Shown here piece by piece: positions 17,864 through 25,241 of a stretch of DNA of 34,097 bases; positions within the stretch are counted from its first letter, which is position 1, and each line of letters opens with the position of its first letter. A program made the position numbers and the translations under genes. The notes under the pieces are model-generated. The model worked only from the letters and a program-made list of their open reading frames with translations. It was not told the DNA's origin and made no database searches. The DNA comes from Roseicyclus salinarum (GTDB lineage: Bacteria; Pseudomonadota; Alphaproteobacteria; Rhodobacterales; Rhodobacteraceae): contig NZ_JARRSA010000038.1 of the NCBI RefSeq assembly GCF_029624655.1, forward strand, positions 1-34,097, in the 5' to 3' direction.

Positions 17864-17877
17864 CATGTTCAGACATG
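17864..17877 (+). promoter_or_regulatory. CATGT-N4-ACATG palindrome before the DUF2892 gene
   Basis: This perfect dyad has five-base arms and a four-base spacer, the same 5-4-5 layout as Fnr-type sites (TTGAT-N4-ATCAA) but a different sequence. It ends at the GAGGAGAGG ribosome binding site of the DUF2892 gene. It could be a regulator site or simply chance. Confidence 0.4.
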
Positions 17878-17890
17878 AGGAGAGGCTTCA

Positions 17891-18085
17891 ATGACCCGCA
17901 ACGAAGGCAACGTGGACCGCGCGCTCCGCATCATCGTGGGGCTCGCCCTTCTGGCCATCGTGTTCGTCGGCCCGCAGACGCCGTGGGGCTGGATCGGCCT
18001 CGTGCCGCTGGTGACCGGGCTCGTGGGCATCTGCCCGCTCTACGCGGCGCTCGGGATCAACACCTGCCAGATGCGGAAGCGCTGA
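17891..18085 (+). CDS. DUF2892 (YgaP-like) small inner-membrane protein
   Basis: The 64-aa protein starts MTRNEGNVDRALRIIVGLAL, has two hydrophobic segments (about residues 13-27 and 31-49) and ends with the family pattern GICPLYAALGINTC. In E. coli YgaP the same membrane domain is fused to a rhodanese that handles sulfane sulfur. Here there is no rhodanese nearby. An excellent ribosome binding site (GAGGAGAGG) precedes the ATG. The gene follows a Crp/Fnr-type regulator on the same strand, and the two form a small insert between nusG and rplK. The conserved cysteines at the end (GICPL and NTC) are the only obvious functional residues. Confidence 0.85.
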   Translation: MTRNEGNVDRALRIIVGLALLAIVFVGPQTPWGWIGLVPLVTGLVGICPLYAALGINTCQMRKR

Positions 18086-18090
18086 AACGC

Positions 18091-18121
18091 AAAGGACGCG
18101 CCCGCCGTGGCGGCCGCGTCC
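18091..18121 (-). terminator. Terminator between nusG and the convergent DUF2892 gene
   Basis: The arms GGACGCG/CGCGTCC (18094-18100 with 18115-18121) contain a further GC-rich inner stem. On the minus strand the stem is followed by TTTGCGTTTC, serving nusG. On the plus strand the tail is CTTCAAACC, weaker, but it may also stop the DUF2892 transcript. Confidence 0.65.
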
Positions 18122-18166
18122 CTTCAAACCCGTCCCGGGGGTGCGGCCCGACGCGCGCCCGGCCTC

Positions 18167-18700
18167 TCAGCCCTGCTTGGAGACCTGGGTGAATTCCAGT
18201 TCGACCGGCGTGGCGCGGCCGAAGATCGACACCGACACCTTCAGGCGCTGGTTGTCGTCGTCGACTTCCTCGACCATGCCGTCGAAATCCTCGAACGGCC
18301 CTTCGTTCACCTTGACCTTCTCGCCGATCTCGAAGGTGATCGTGGACCGCGGCGCGGCCTCGCCTTCCTCGACACGGTTCAGGATCGCGTTCACCTCATC
18401 GTCGCGCATTGGCATCGGGCGGCCCTGCGGGCCAAGGAAGCCGGTGACGCGCGGGATGGAGTTGATCGCGTGGTAGCCCTGGTCGGTCATGTCCATCCGC
18501 ACGAGGACGTAGCCCGGCATGAACCGGCGCGGAACGGTCACCTTCTTGCCGCGGCGGATCTCGATCACCTCTTCCTCGGGAACGAGAACTTCCTCGATCA
18601 CCTCCTCGAGGCCCTTCTCGGCCACGGCGGTGCGGATCTGTTCAGCCACCCGCTTCTCGAAATTGGACAGCACGCTGACCGAATACCACCGTTTTGCCAT
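18167..18700 (-). CDS. nusG: Transcription termination/antitermination factor NusG
   Basis: NusG binds RNA polymerase and links it to Rho or to the leading ribosome. The protein is 177 aa and starts MAKRWYSVSVLSNFEKRVAE; earlier in-frame codons were rejected because MAKRWY is conserved. The NGN domain includes VPRRFMPGYVLVRMDM. The KOW domain reads GEKVKVNEGPFEDFDGMVEE and the end is VELEFTQVSKQG. It lies 200 bases after secE, an unusually wide gap with a hairpin and possibly its own promoter. Downstream of it rplK is displaced by two plus-strand genes. Confidence 0.97.
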   Translation of the reverse strand: MAKRWYSVSVLSNFEKRVAEQIRTAVAEKGLEEVIEEVLVPEEEVIEIRRGKKVTVPRRFMPGYVLVRMDMTDQGYHAINSIPRVTGFLGPQGRPMPMRDDEVNAILNRVEEGEAAPRSTITFEIGEKVKVNEGPFEDFDGMVEEVDDDNQRLKVSVSIFGRATPVELEFTQVSKQG

Positions 18701-18800
18701 CTCGCACGCGTTCCTTCGCAGATCGCACCATGGCGGCGCGATGTCACTTTCCGATCGATGCCCGCCGGCTTCCGCGCGGCGGCTCCCCGAAAAAGAAACA

Positions 18801-18825
18801 GCGTGCAACGCGATTCGATGCACGC
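18801..18825 (-). terminator. Hairpin with U-rich tail between secE and nusG
   Basis: GCGTGCA/TGCACGC (18801-18807 with 18819-18825, 11-base loop) is followed on the minus strand by TGTTTCTTTTT. An outer pairing CCCGAAAA/TTTTCGGG (18786-18793 with 18828-18835) would absorb part of the U-tract. This may be a partial terminator adjusting nusG relative to secE. Confidence 0.55.
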
Positions 18826-18846
18826 CATTTTCGGGAAGTGCCGCCG

Positions 18847-18875
18847 GGATTACCCCCCGCTCCGGCGGAAATCAA
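18847..18875 (-). promoter_or_regulatory. Weak candidate nusG promoter
   Basis: TTGATT (18870-18875), a 17-base spacer and TAATCC (18847-18852) read towards nusG, just past the secE stop. It precedes the hairpin at 18801-18825. Consensus match is moderate only. Confidence 0.3.
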
Positions 18876-18900
18876 GACCAACGCGGGACGGGGCGGGCCC

Positions 18901-19092
18901 TCAGCCGAAGAAGGTCAGAATCAGCTCCAGCGCCTGCCGGATCACCCAGTCCACGCCGAAGAAGAAGATGGCGAAGACGACGGCCATCAGGAACACCATC
19001 GCGGTCGTCACCAGAACCTCGCGGCGCGTCGGCCAGACCACTTTCGCGATCTCGGCGCGCGTCTGCTGGAGAAACTGGAACGGATTGGTCAT
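18901..19092 (-). CDS. secE: Preprotein translocase subunit SecE
   Basis: SecE clamps SecY in the inner-membrane protein channel. The short single-span form (63 aa) is typical outside enterobacteria. MTNPFQFLQQTRAEIAKVVW carries the amphipathic helix with the conserved KVVWPTRRE, followed by one hydrophobic helix VTTAMVFLMAVVFAIFFFGV. The ATG is 23 bases downstream of the predicted transcription start of a good promoter. The usual partner tRNA-Trp lies 10 kb upstream, separated by the secretion locus. Confidence 0.96.
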   Translation of the reverse strand: MTNPFQFLQQTRAEIAKVVWPTRREVLVTTAMVFLMAVVFAIFFFGVDWVIRQALELILTFFG

Positions 19093-19121
19093 GGTGATGT
19101 CCCCGGACTGCATCTCGGGGG

Positions 19122-19150
19122 CATATACGCATGGGCACGATAGGGCGCAA
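19122..19150 (-). promoter_or_regulatory. Promoter of secE
   Basis: On the minus strand -35 TTGCGC (19145-19150), a 17-base spacer and -10 TATATG (19122-19127). Start of transcription near 19115 leaves a short leader before the secE ATG (19092). Confidence 0.65.
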
Positions 19151-19208
19151 GCGGGCTGGTGGACGTGAGCGCCGCCCCGGTGCGCAACGCAACAGGAGCC
19201 GGTCGCGC

Positions 19209-19703
19209 ATGACACGGACCCCGGACACCCGGCGAGCGATCCTTGTCCTCGGCGCGGCGGTGCTGCCGGGCGGCGCGCCCTCGGCGGCGCTGTCGCGGCG
19301 CACGCGCCACGCGGCGGCGCTGTGGCGCGCGGGGCGCGCGGAGGCGATCGTGGCCTGCGGGGGCGTCGGCCGCCATCCGCCCGCCGAGGCGGAGGTGATG
19401 CGCCGCATCCTGATCGCCGAGGGCGTCCCGCCCGGCGTCATCCTCTGCGAGGTGGCCTCGACCAGCACGGCCGGGAACATCCGGCTCGCGCTGCCGATCC
19501 TCGACGGACTGGGGATCGCCTCGGTGCTGATCGTCTCCGACGCATGGCACCTGCCCCGCGCCCGGCTTCTGGCGCGGCGTTCGGGCCTCGAGGTCGAGAC
19601 CGGCGCGCCGCCTTGGCGCAGCGCACGCCGTCTTGCGCAGCTGAAGGGCGCGCTGCGCGAGATCCCGGCCGTCCTGGCCGCGCTCCTGCACCTCGAACGT
19701 TGA
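19209..19703 (+). CDS. YdcF-like (DUF218) protein
   Basis: This 164-aa protein matches the DUF218/YdcF fold. A beta strand and loop AILVLGAAVLPGGAPS are followed by RTRHAAALWRAGRAEAIVACGG, then ASTSTAGNIRLALPIL and the conserved SDAWHLPRAR. The E. coli family member ElyC affects envelope polymer synthesis and YdcF binds S-adenosylmethionine; the reaction here is unknown. No membrane anchor is present, so this is the short soluble type. The ATG at 19209 has an AGGAG site; upstream in-frame codons overlap the secE promoter. It is convergent with the HlyD-family gene 26 bases away; no terminator is visible between them. Confidence 0.8.
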   Translation: MTRTPDTRRAILVLGAAVLPGGAPSAALSRRTRHAAALWRAGRAEAIVACGGVGRHPPAEAEVMRRILIAEGVPPGVILCEVASTSTAGNIRLALPILDGLGIASVLIVSDAWHLPRARLLARRSGLEVETGAPPWRSARRLAQLKGALREIPAVLAALLHLER

Positions 19704-19729
19704 AGCGGGACGCGGCGCGCGCCCTGCCC

Positions 19730-21082
19730 TCACTGCTCGCGGAAGGCGCGCGACATGGAATCGACGATCGGCTTGGCGATGTATTGCGCGAACGTGCGCT
19801 CGGCCGTCTGAACCATGACCTCGGCGGGCATTCCGGGGGTGGGCGCGAAGCCCCGGACGCGGGCCAGTTCCTCGGGGCTGAGCGCGACGCGCACGACGTA
19901 GACCTCGCGGTTCGACCCGTCCGGGCTGTCGGCGACGGCGTCGGCCGAGACGTAGTCCACCCGCCCGTTCAATACCGGTGTCGTGCGCTGGTTCAGGCCC
20001 GTCAGCCGCACGACCGCGGGCTGCCCCACCTCGATGCTGTCGATGTCCGCACGCGCGACCAGCGCCTCGATGATGAGCGGCGCGTCCGAGGGCACGATCT
20101 CGGCGATGGCGCGGCCGGTTTCGATCACGCCGCCGGTCGTGTGGTAGTAGAGGCGCACGATCGTCCCGCTGTCGGGCGCCGTGACCTCGGTGCGCAACAG
20201 GACGTTCTCCGAGCGCCGCGCCTGTTCGCGGACGCTTTCCAGTTCGCTCTGCACCACCTGAAGCTGGTCGAGCGAATTGCGCCCGTATTCGTCGAGCGTC
20301 CTCTCGCGCTGGCTGATGGCGCGGGACTGAAGCTCGGCGATCTCGCCCAGTTCGGCGTCCAGCCGCGCGACCTGTCCCTCGCCCTCCAGGAGCGCGCGGC
20401 GCAGGGCCAGCACCTCCGAGCGGCGGATCAGGCCGCGTTCCAGCAACTCCTCCTGCGACACGAGTTCCTCGCGCAGGATGTCGATCTGATCGCGGAGCGC
20501 CTGGCGCTGGGAGGAATAGCCCGCCTCGCGGAACTGCAGCGCCTCCATGTTGCGCTGGACGATCGCTAGGTCGTTCATCAGCCCCGAGCGCGTGACCGAG
20601 AAGGCGACGCGCTGGCCGTCGAGGATCGCGGCGACGTCGGGATCGTCGCGCAGCGCGTCGAGATGCTCGGGGAACACCAGCTGCCCGTCGCGCGCATGTT
20701 CGGCGAGAAGCCGCGCCTCGGTCGCCTCGAGGCGGATGCGGCGCAGCATGAGCTCGCGGTTGTTGGCCTCGGCGGCGGTGTCGTCCAGCCGCACCAGCAC
20801 CTGCCCCTCGGTGACGTAGTCGCCTTCGCTGACGAGGATCGCGTCGATGATGCCGCCCTCGAGGTGCTGCACGATCCTGTTGCGTCCGGTTGCGACGAAG
20901 CTGCCCTGAGCGATGACCGCCGCGGCAAGCGGCGCGCCGAAGGCCCAGACCGAAAAGCCGCCGAAACTGACCGAAAGCAGAAGCGCCGCGGCCAGCACCA
21001 GCCGCGAGATCGAGCGGGGAACGTCCCGATACCATTCCGCCCCATGCGCGGGCGGCTGCCGTGTCGCGATGGCGTCATTCAT
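19730..21082 (-). CDS. HlyD-family type I secretion membrane-fusion protein
   Basis: The 450-aa protein links an inner-membrane ABC exporter to an outer-membrane TolC-type channel. A short cytoplasmic N-terminus (about residues 1-26) precedes one membrane helix (about 27-49). The lipoyl half-motif NRIVQHLEGGIIDAILVSEGD follows, then a long coiled-coil hairpin (about 105-290, rich in Glu, Arg and Leu). The second lipoyl half reads VTAPDSGTIVRLYYHTTGGV. The C-terminal GMPAEVMVQTAERTFAQYI is typical of PrtE/HlyD adaptors. Its ATG overlaps the end of the ABC transporter gene by eight bases (ATGAATGA), so the two are coupled. It is the last gene of the locus. No TolC gene is in the window. Confidence 0.93.
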   Translation of the reverse strand: MNDAIATRQPPAHGAEWYRDVPRSISRLVLAAALLLSVSFGGFSVWAFGAPLAAAVIAQGSFVATGRNRIVQHLEGGIIDAILVSEGDYVTEGQVLVRLDDTAAEANNRELMLRRIRLEATEARLLAEHARDGQLVFPEHLDALRDDPDVAAILDGQRVAFSVTRSGLMNDLAIVQRNMEALQFREAGYSSQRQALRDQIDILREELVSQEELLERGLIRRSEVLALRRALLEGEGQVARLDAELGEIAELQSRAISQRERTLDEYGRNSLDQLQVVQSELESVREQARRSENVLLRTEVTAPDSGTIVRLYYHTTGGVIETGRAIAEIVPSDAPLIIEALVARADIDSIEVGQPAVVRLTGLNQRTTPVLNGRVDYVSADAVADSPDGSNREVYVVRVALSPEELARVRGFAPTPGMPAEVMVQTAERTFAQYIAKPIVDSMSRAFREQ

Positions 21083-23105
21083 CGTCCTGCCCTCCCTTCT
21101 GCGCGCAGCCTTCGGGACGGGGCGGCACGACGCCGGGCCCGGACCCCGCCACCTGCCCCCCACCTGCCTGTGGACGCGCGTTCAGCCGTTCAAGAACCGT
21201 GTCGCGGGTACCGAAAAGCGCGACCGAGCCCTGCGCCAGCACCATGATCTTGTCGACCACGCTCAGAAGCGCCGGCTTCTGGGTGATGACGACCACGGTG
21301 ATGCCGCTTTCGCGGGCGTGTTCGATGGCCCGCGCCAGCGCGCGGTCGCCCGCGGTGTCGAGGTTCGAATTGGGCTCGTCCAGCACCACGAGGCGGGGAT
21401 GCCCGAAGAAGGCGCGGGCCAGCGCGATGCGCTGCTTCTGCCCGCCCGATAACGGGGCGCCGTCGGCGGCGACGAATGTCTCGTAGCCGTGGGGCAGCTG
21501 GGCGATCATCTCGTGGACGTCCGCGAGGACGGCGGCGCGGTGCACCTGCTCGTCGGTCGCGTCGGCGCGCATCCGGGCGATGTTGTCCTTGATGCTGCCG
21601 GGAAAGAGCTGCACGTCCTGCGGCAGGTAACCGAGGTTCTCGCCCAGCTGCCTGGGGTCCCAGTTGCGCAGGTCCATGAGATCGAGGCGCACGTTGCCCG
21701 AGGTCGGCAGGACCGACCCCACCAGCATCTTGCCCAGCGTCGTCTTGCCGGCCCCGGAATTCCCGATCACCGCAAGCGTGTCGCCGGGATCGAGCGAGAA
21801 GTTTATCCCGTTCAGGACCACCTGCTTCGTGCCGCCCGGAACGTATAGCAGCCGCTCAACGTCGAGCCGTCCCTCGGGACGCGGCAGGCGCAGCCGCTCG
21901 AACCGGAGCCGCGAACCGCTCAGCAGGCCCGCGATCCGGCCATAGGCGGCGCGCGACAGCAGAAGCGCGTTCCACCCCTCGATCGCGCCCTCGATCGGGG
22001 CCAGCGCGCGACCCGCTATGATCGAGGCGGCGATGACCATGCCGCCCGTGATCTGGCCGTCTATGGCGAGGTAGGCGCCCCACCCCAGCATCGCCACCTG
22101 CGTCAGCAGGCGGACCCCGCGCGAGATCGAGGCGCTGACGATGTTGCGGTCCTGCGCGCGCACCTGCGCGATCAGCGAGGCGGCGGTGTCCCGCCCCCAC
22201 ATCGACACCGCCTCGGGGATCATCGCGAGCGCGTTGATGATCTGGCTGTTGCGCGACATCGAATCGAGATGCTGGTTCGCCTTGGCCTGCGCGAGGTTGG
22301 CCTGGGCGAAGGGGCGCTGCGTGACCTTCTGGTTGATAAGCGCGATCAGCAGGAGCACTAGCGCCGTGACGACGACGATGGTCCCGAGGTGCGGATGGAT
22401 CAGGAAGATCACGAACACGAACAGCGGCGCGAAGGGCACGTCGAGGATGGACATGAGCGTGCCCGACACGAGGAACGAGCGCACCTGCTGAAGATCGCCC
22501 AGCGTCTGGTATTCGCGGCCGGTGCCGTGGAGCGAGGCATGGGCGGCGGCGCTGAGGATGGGCGCACCGAGCTGCACGGCGACCTCGACGGCGGTGCGCA
22601 TAAGGATGAAGCGCCGGATGGCGTCGAAGACCGCGTGGAAGATCACGGCGCCCGCGATGACCGCCGTAAGCATGATCAGCGTGTCGGTCGAGCGGCTCGT
22701 CAGGACGCGGTCCGAGATCTGGAAGAGGTAGATCGGGATGGCGAGGATCAGGACGTTGGTCGCGCAGGTCAGCACCAGAACGAAGCCCATGTTGCTCCAG
22801 ACCGCCCTGCGGCCCTTCCGGAGACGGGCGTTGAAGTCCTCGGGACCGACACGCTCGTGAAAGCCCCGCCCGCCGCCGCCGCCGCCCGATGCTGGCGGCG
22901 GACGGAGCGGTGGAACGGGTTCGCCGGCACGCGCATCGATCGTGGCGCCCATCGGAGTTCTCGCGCCGGTCCCGCGCGTCTCGCCGCGAGGATCGGGGCC
23001 TTGCTCACGGTCGGCGGGGTCCCTCGAACGCGCCCTCGACGGATCGGGATCGACGCGAAGCTCGGGCCCCAGCCTGAGAATGTCCGCGCCAACGTGATCC
23101 TTCAT
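21075..23105 (-). CDS. Type I secretion ABC transporter (PrtD-like permease/ATPase)
   Basis: A 676-aa half-transporter. A Pro/Gly/Arg-rich soluble extension of about 100 residues precedes the membrane domain (about 104-395), which has about six helices. The nucleotide-binding domain has Walker A GNSGAGKTT (448-456), Q-loop LPQDVQLF, signature LSGGQ (552-556), Walker B LVVLDE (572-577) and D-loop NLD. The switch position normally held by histidine is Gln609 (ITQKP; codon 21279-21281). No C39 peptidase domain is present, as in PrtD. The usual PrtD length is about 560-580 aa, so the N-terminal extension is notable. The ATG at 23105 has an AGGGGGC site. It lies 25 bases after the 668-aa gene and overlaps the HlyD-family gene. 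Confidence 0.93.
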   Translation of the reverse strand: MKDHVGADILRLGPELRVDPDPSRARSRDPADREQGPDPRGETRGTGARTPMGATIDARAGEPVPPLRPPPASGGGGGGRGFHERVGPEDFNARLRKGRRAVWSNMGFVLVLTCATNVLILAIPIYLFQISDRVLTSRSTDTLIMLTAVIAGAVIFHAVFDAIRRFILMRTAVEVAVQLGAPILSAAAHASLHGTGREYQTLGDLQQVRSFLVSGTLMSILDVPFAPLFVFVIFLIHPHLGTIVVVTALVLLLIALINQKVTQRPFAQANLAQAKANQHLDSMSRNSQIINALAMIPEAVSMWGRDTAASLIAQVRAQDRNIVSASISRGVRLLTQVAMLGWGAYLAIDGQITGGMVIAASIIAGRALAPIEGAIEGWNALLLSRAAYGRIAGLLSGSRLRFERLRLPRPEGRLDVERLLYVPGGTKQVVLNGINFSLDPGDTLAVIGNSGAGKTTLGKMLVGSVLPTSGNVRLDLMDLRNWDPRQLGENLGYLPQDVQLFPGSIKDNIARMRADATDEQVHRAAVLADVHEMIAQLPHGYETFVAADGAPLSGGQKQRIALARAFFGHPRLVVLDEPNSNLDTAGDRALARAIEHARESGITVVVITQKPALLSVVDKIMVLAQGSVALFGTRDTVLERLNARPQAGGGQVAGSGPGVVPPRPEGCAQKGGQDDE

Positions 23106-23130
23106 GGCAGCCCCCTGTTCGTTCCGGTCG

Positions 23131-25137
23131 TCACGTCATGATCGCGTGCAGCACGTCGCTGCCTGCCGGGTGATCCGCATCGGCCAACGCGGGCCCCGCG
23201 TCGGGGCCGGGGGGCGCCTCCAGCATGTCGTCGGCGAGGAACGCCACCGCCTCGCTTGCCAGCGGCGCCAGCCCGACGCCCGTGGGCGGAGCGTCGGCGT
23301 CCAGCAGTTCGGCCTGATAGATCAGCGCGTCGCTGTAGGCCTCGCCGCCGACCATCACCTCGGAATCGAGGCCGGTGTCGTGGATGCGCGCCGCGTTCAG
23401 CTGGGCGTTCGACCCGGTGACGAGGCGCGGACCCGCGCCCGCCGCCCCCAGACCGTCGAGAAGCAGCTCGATCTGATCGCTGTCCCCGAGGAAGTTGTGT
23501 TGCTGGACGATGTTGGCCTTTATCAGGTCGCCCTCGACCTGCAGCACCCTGAGTGCCGACTTGCCCTCGAAGCGGGCGTCCTGCGCCACCTCGCGGGACA
23601 GCGTCTTGCGGCCCTCCGCCATCTCGTCCAGCGCGCTGCGGAAGCTGTCCTGAAGCGTGGACATCTCGTCGATGCCGGTCTGCTTCAGCTCGGCGAGGTT
23701 GTATTGCAGGTTGTCCCCCGACCGGGGGACCGCCGCGGCGCCGCCGACGGCGTCGGTGTCGAGCAGCACGTTGACCTGTTCGATCACGTTCATCGTGACC
23801 ATGTTGCCGCCCACGAGGATCAGGTCGTAGTCGAAGCCCAGCTCGGCCAGGCGGACGCCGTTTCCGATCTCGTTCTCGCCCGTGCCGATGTAGGTGGCGG
23901 CCGCCGACACGGTGATCTCGGCCCGGTCGAAATCCGTCGCGAAGACGTATTGCTGCACCCAGTTTACCGCCACGACGTCGCCCTCGACGCGCACGATGGT
24001 CCAATCCACCGGAAACACGCCGGCCGCATTCGGAGCTGCCGGATCGCCGGGGCCCGGCGCGGCCTCGAAGGCGAGGGAGACCCCGTTCAGCATCTGCGAC
24101 GGCGTGGTCCCGCCGAGTGCGCCCGGCGCGACGGCCATGGCGTTGACCTGGCTGACCGCGTCCAGCCGGATGACGTCCTTCGCCACGGCGATCACCGGCG
24201 CGTCGATCCAGGCCTGGGCGATCGTCGTCTCGTTGGTGACGAGGTTCGCGCCCGTGACGGCCGCATGGCCGGGATCGACCCCGAACGGCGAGCCGTCGGT
24301 GTCGGTCGTGCCGTCCGGCGGCACGTCGGGAAGTTCCTTGCCGGCCGCCGTCTCGGCCTCGGCCTCCCGCGCGGCCTTCCGGTCAGCGAGATAGGCGGGC
24401 AGGAGGTCGGCGAACGCGGGCAGCCCGCCCGTGTCCTGCGCCACCCCGTCCCCGGCGGCGACTGGCGCGCCGTCGAGATAGACACCCCGCGCCGCCTCGC
24501 CGCGCAGCAGAAGCTGCACCTCGGCCACGCCGGGATCTGGCGCGAAATCCGCGATCCACTCCGCAAGCGCGACGGCCGCCTCCACGGTGGGCACCATCGG
24601 CAGGGCCGCGATCGCCGGGCCGAGGGCGCCGATGCCATCGGCCGCTTCGATCAGCCGGAGGAAGTCCTTCAGCAACGCCTCGGGGTCCGCGAAGGCGGTC
24701 TCGCCCGTGACGAGAAGAAGATCGTTGTCCCAAAGCTCGGAGGTCTGGCGGATCGACACGAGGATCGAGTTCGGCAAGGCCACGAAAGGCGGCCACGAGA
24801 CCTCCCACCCGATCGCGGGCAGGGCCGTTTCGGGCTCGGTGGCGGGCGTGGCGGGCGGGGGAAGCGGGGGCTGCTTCGCGGCGATGGGAAGGGCGTCAAA
24901 GGGCTGCGCGGACCGGCCGTCCGTCTTGACCGGCGCAGACATGTAGACGAGGCCCGGATCGAAGCCCTTGAGCGTGTGCGGAGCGTCGACCCGGAGTTCG
25001 GGAACCGGCTGCTCGTCGCGGTCCTTCTCGTCTCGCTCCAGCGCGAAGGCGTCGTACTCGAGCCGCAGGCGCTGCCCCTCGACCTCGAGGTGGAACAGGC
25101 CGACGAAGTGGGCGATTTCCTCGCTGATGCGGTCCAT
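23131..25137 (-). CDS. Uncharacterised 668-aa protein of the type I secretion locus
   Basis: No confident family match; it resembles proteins vaguely annotated as type I secretion proteins next to such transporters in Rhodobacterales (from memory). There is no signal peptide and no membrane helix. The N-terminus MDRISEEIAHFVGLFHLEVE is amphipathic. A Pro-rich stretch (86-105) and an acidic middle follow. The second half (about 294-613) has irregular repeats. Two are close: VEGDVVAVNWVQQYVFATDF (385-404) and VEGDLIKANIVQQHNFLGDS (535-554). Looser ones are VGGNMVTMNVIEQVNVLLDT (442-461), VTGANLVTNETTIAQAW (294-310) and VTGSNAQLNAARI (573-585). A beta-solenoid-like fold is possible. Position between cargo and exporter suggests a cargo chaperone, a second cargo or a surface partner. 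It starts 104 bases after the cargo gene, past a strong hairpin. Confidence 0.7.
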   Translation of the reverse strand: MDRISEEIAHFVGLFHLEVEGQRLRLEYDAFALERDEKDRDEQPVPELRVDAPHTLKGFDPGLVYMSAPVKTDGRSAQPFDALPIAAKQPPLPPPATPATEPETALPAIGWEVSWPPFVALPNSILVSIRQTSELWDNDLLLVTGETAFADPEALLKDFLRLIEAADGIGALGPAIAALPMVPTVEAAVALAEWIADFAPDPGVAEVQLLLRGEAARGVYLDGAPVAAGDGVAQDTGGLPAFADLLPAYLADRKAAREAEAETAAGKELPDVPPDGTTDTDGSPFGVDPGHAAVTGANLVTNETTIAQAWIDAPVIAVAKDVIRLDAVSQVNAMAVAPGALGGTTPSQMLNGVSLAFEAAPGPGDPAAPNAAGVFPVDWTIVRVEGDVVAVNWVQQYVFATDFDRAEITVSAAATYIGTGENEIGNGVRLAELGFDYDLILVGGNMVTMNVIEQVNVLLDTDAVGGAAAVPRSGDNLQYNLAELKQTGIDEMSTLQDSFRSALDEMAEGRKTLSREVAQDARFEGKSALRVLQVEGDLIKANIVQQHNFLGDSDQIELLLDGLGAAGAGPRLVTGSNAQLNAARIHDTGLDSEVMVGGEAYSDALIYQAELLDADAPPTGVGLAPLASEAVAFLADDMLEAPPGPDAGPALADADHPAGSDVLHAIMT

Positions 25138-25202
25138 GTCGTTGCCGGGCCTCTCTCATCGAAAGCGGCGGGCGGCCACCGCCAACGCGGCGCCGCCCGT
25201 AT

Positions 25203-25232
25203 GCCCCCGGGCCGGACGACCGGCCCGGGGGC
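25203..25232 (-). other. Perfect 13-bp hairpin between the cargo gene and the 668-aa gene
   Basis: GCCCCCGGGCCGG (25203-25215) and CCGGCCCGGGGGC (25220-25232) form a perfect all-GC stem with a four-base ACGA loop. It lies just below the stop of the cargo gene. The following minus-strand bases (ATACGGGCGG) have no U-tract. It probably protects the upstream mRNA from 3' exonucleases or causes partial termination, giving more cargo than exporter. Confidence 0.7.
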
Positions 25233-25241
25233 GAGCAGCTG

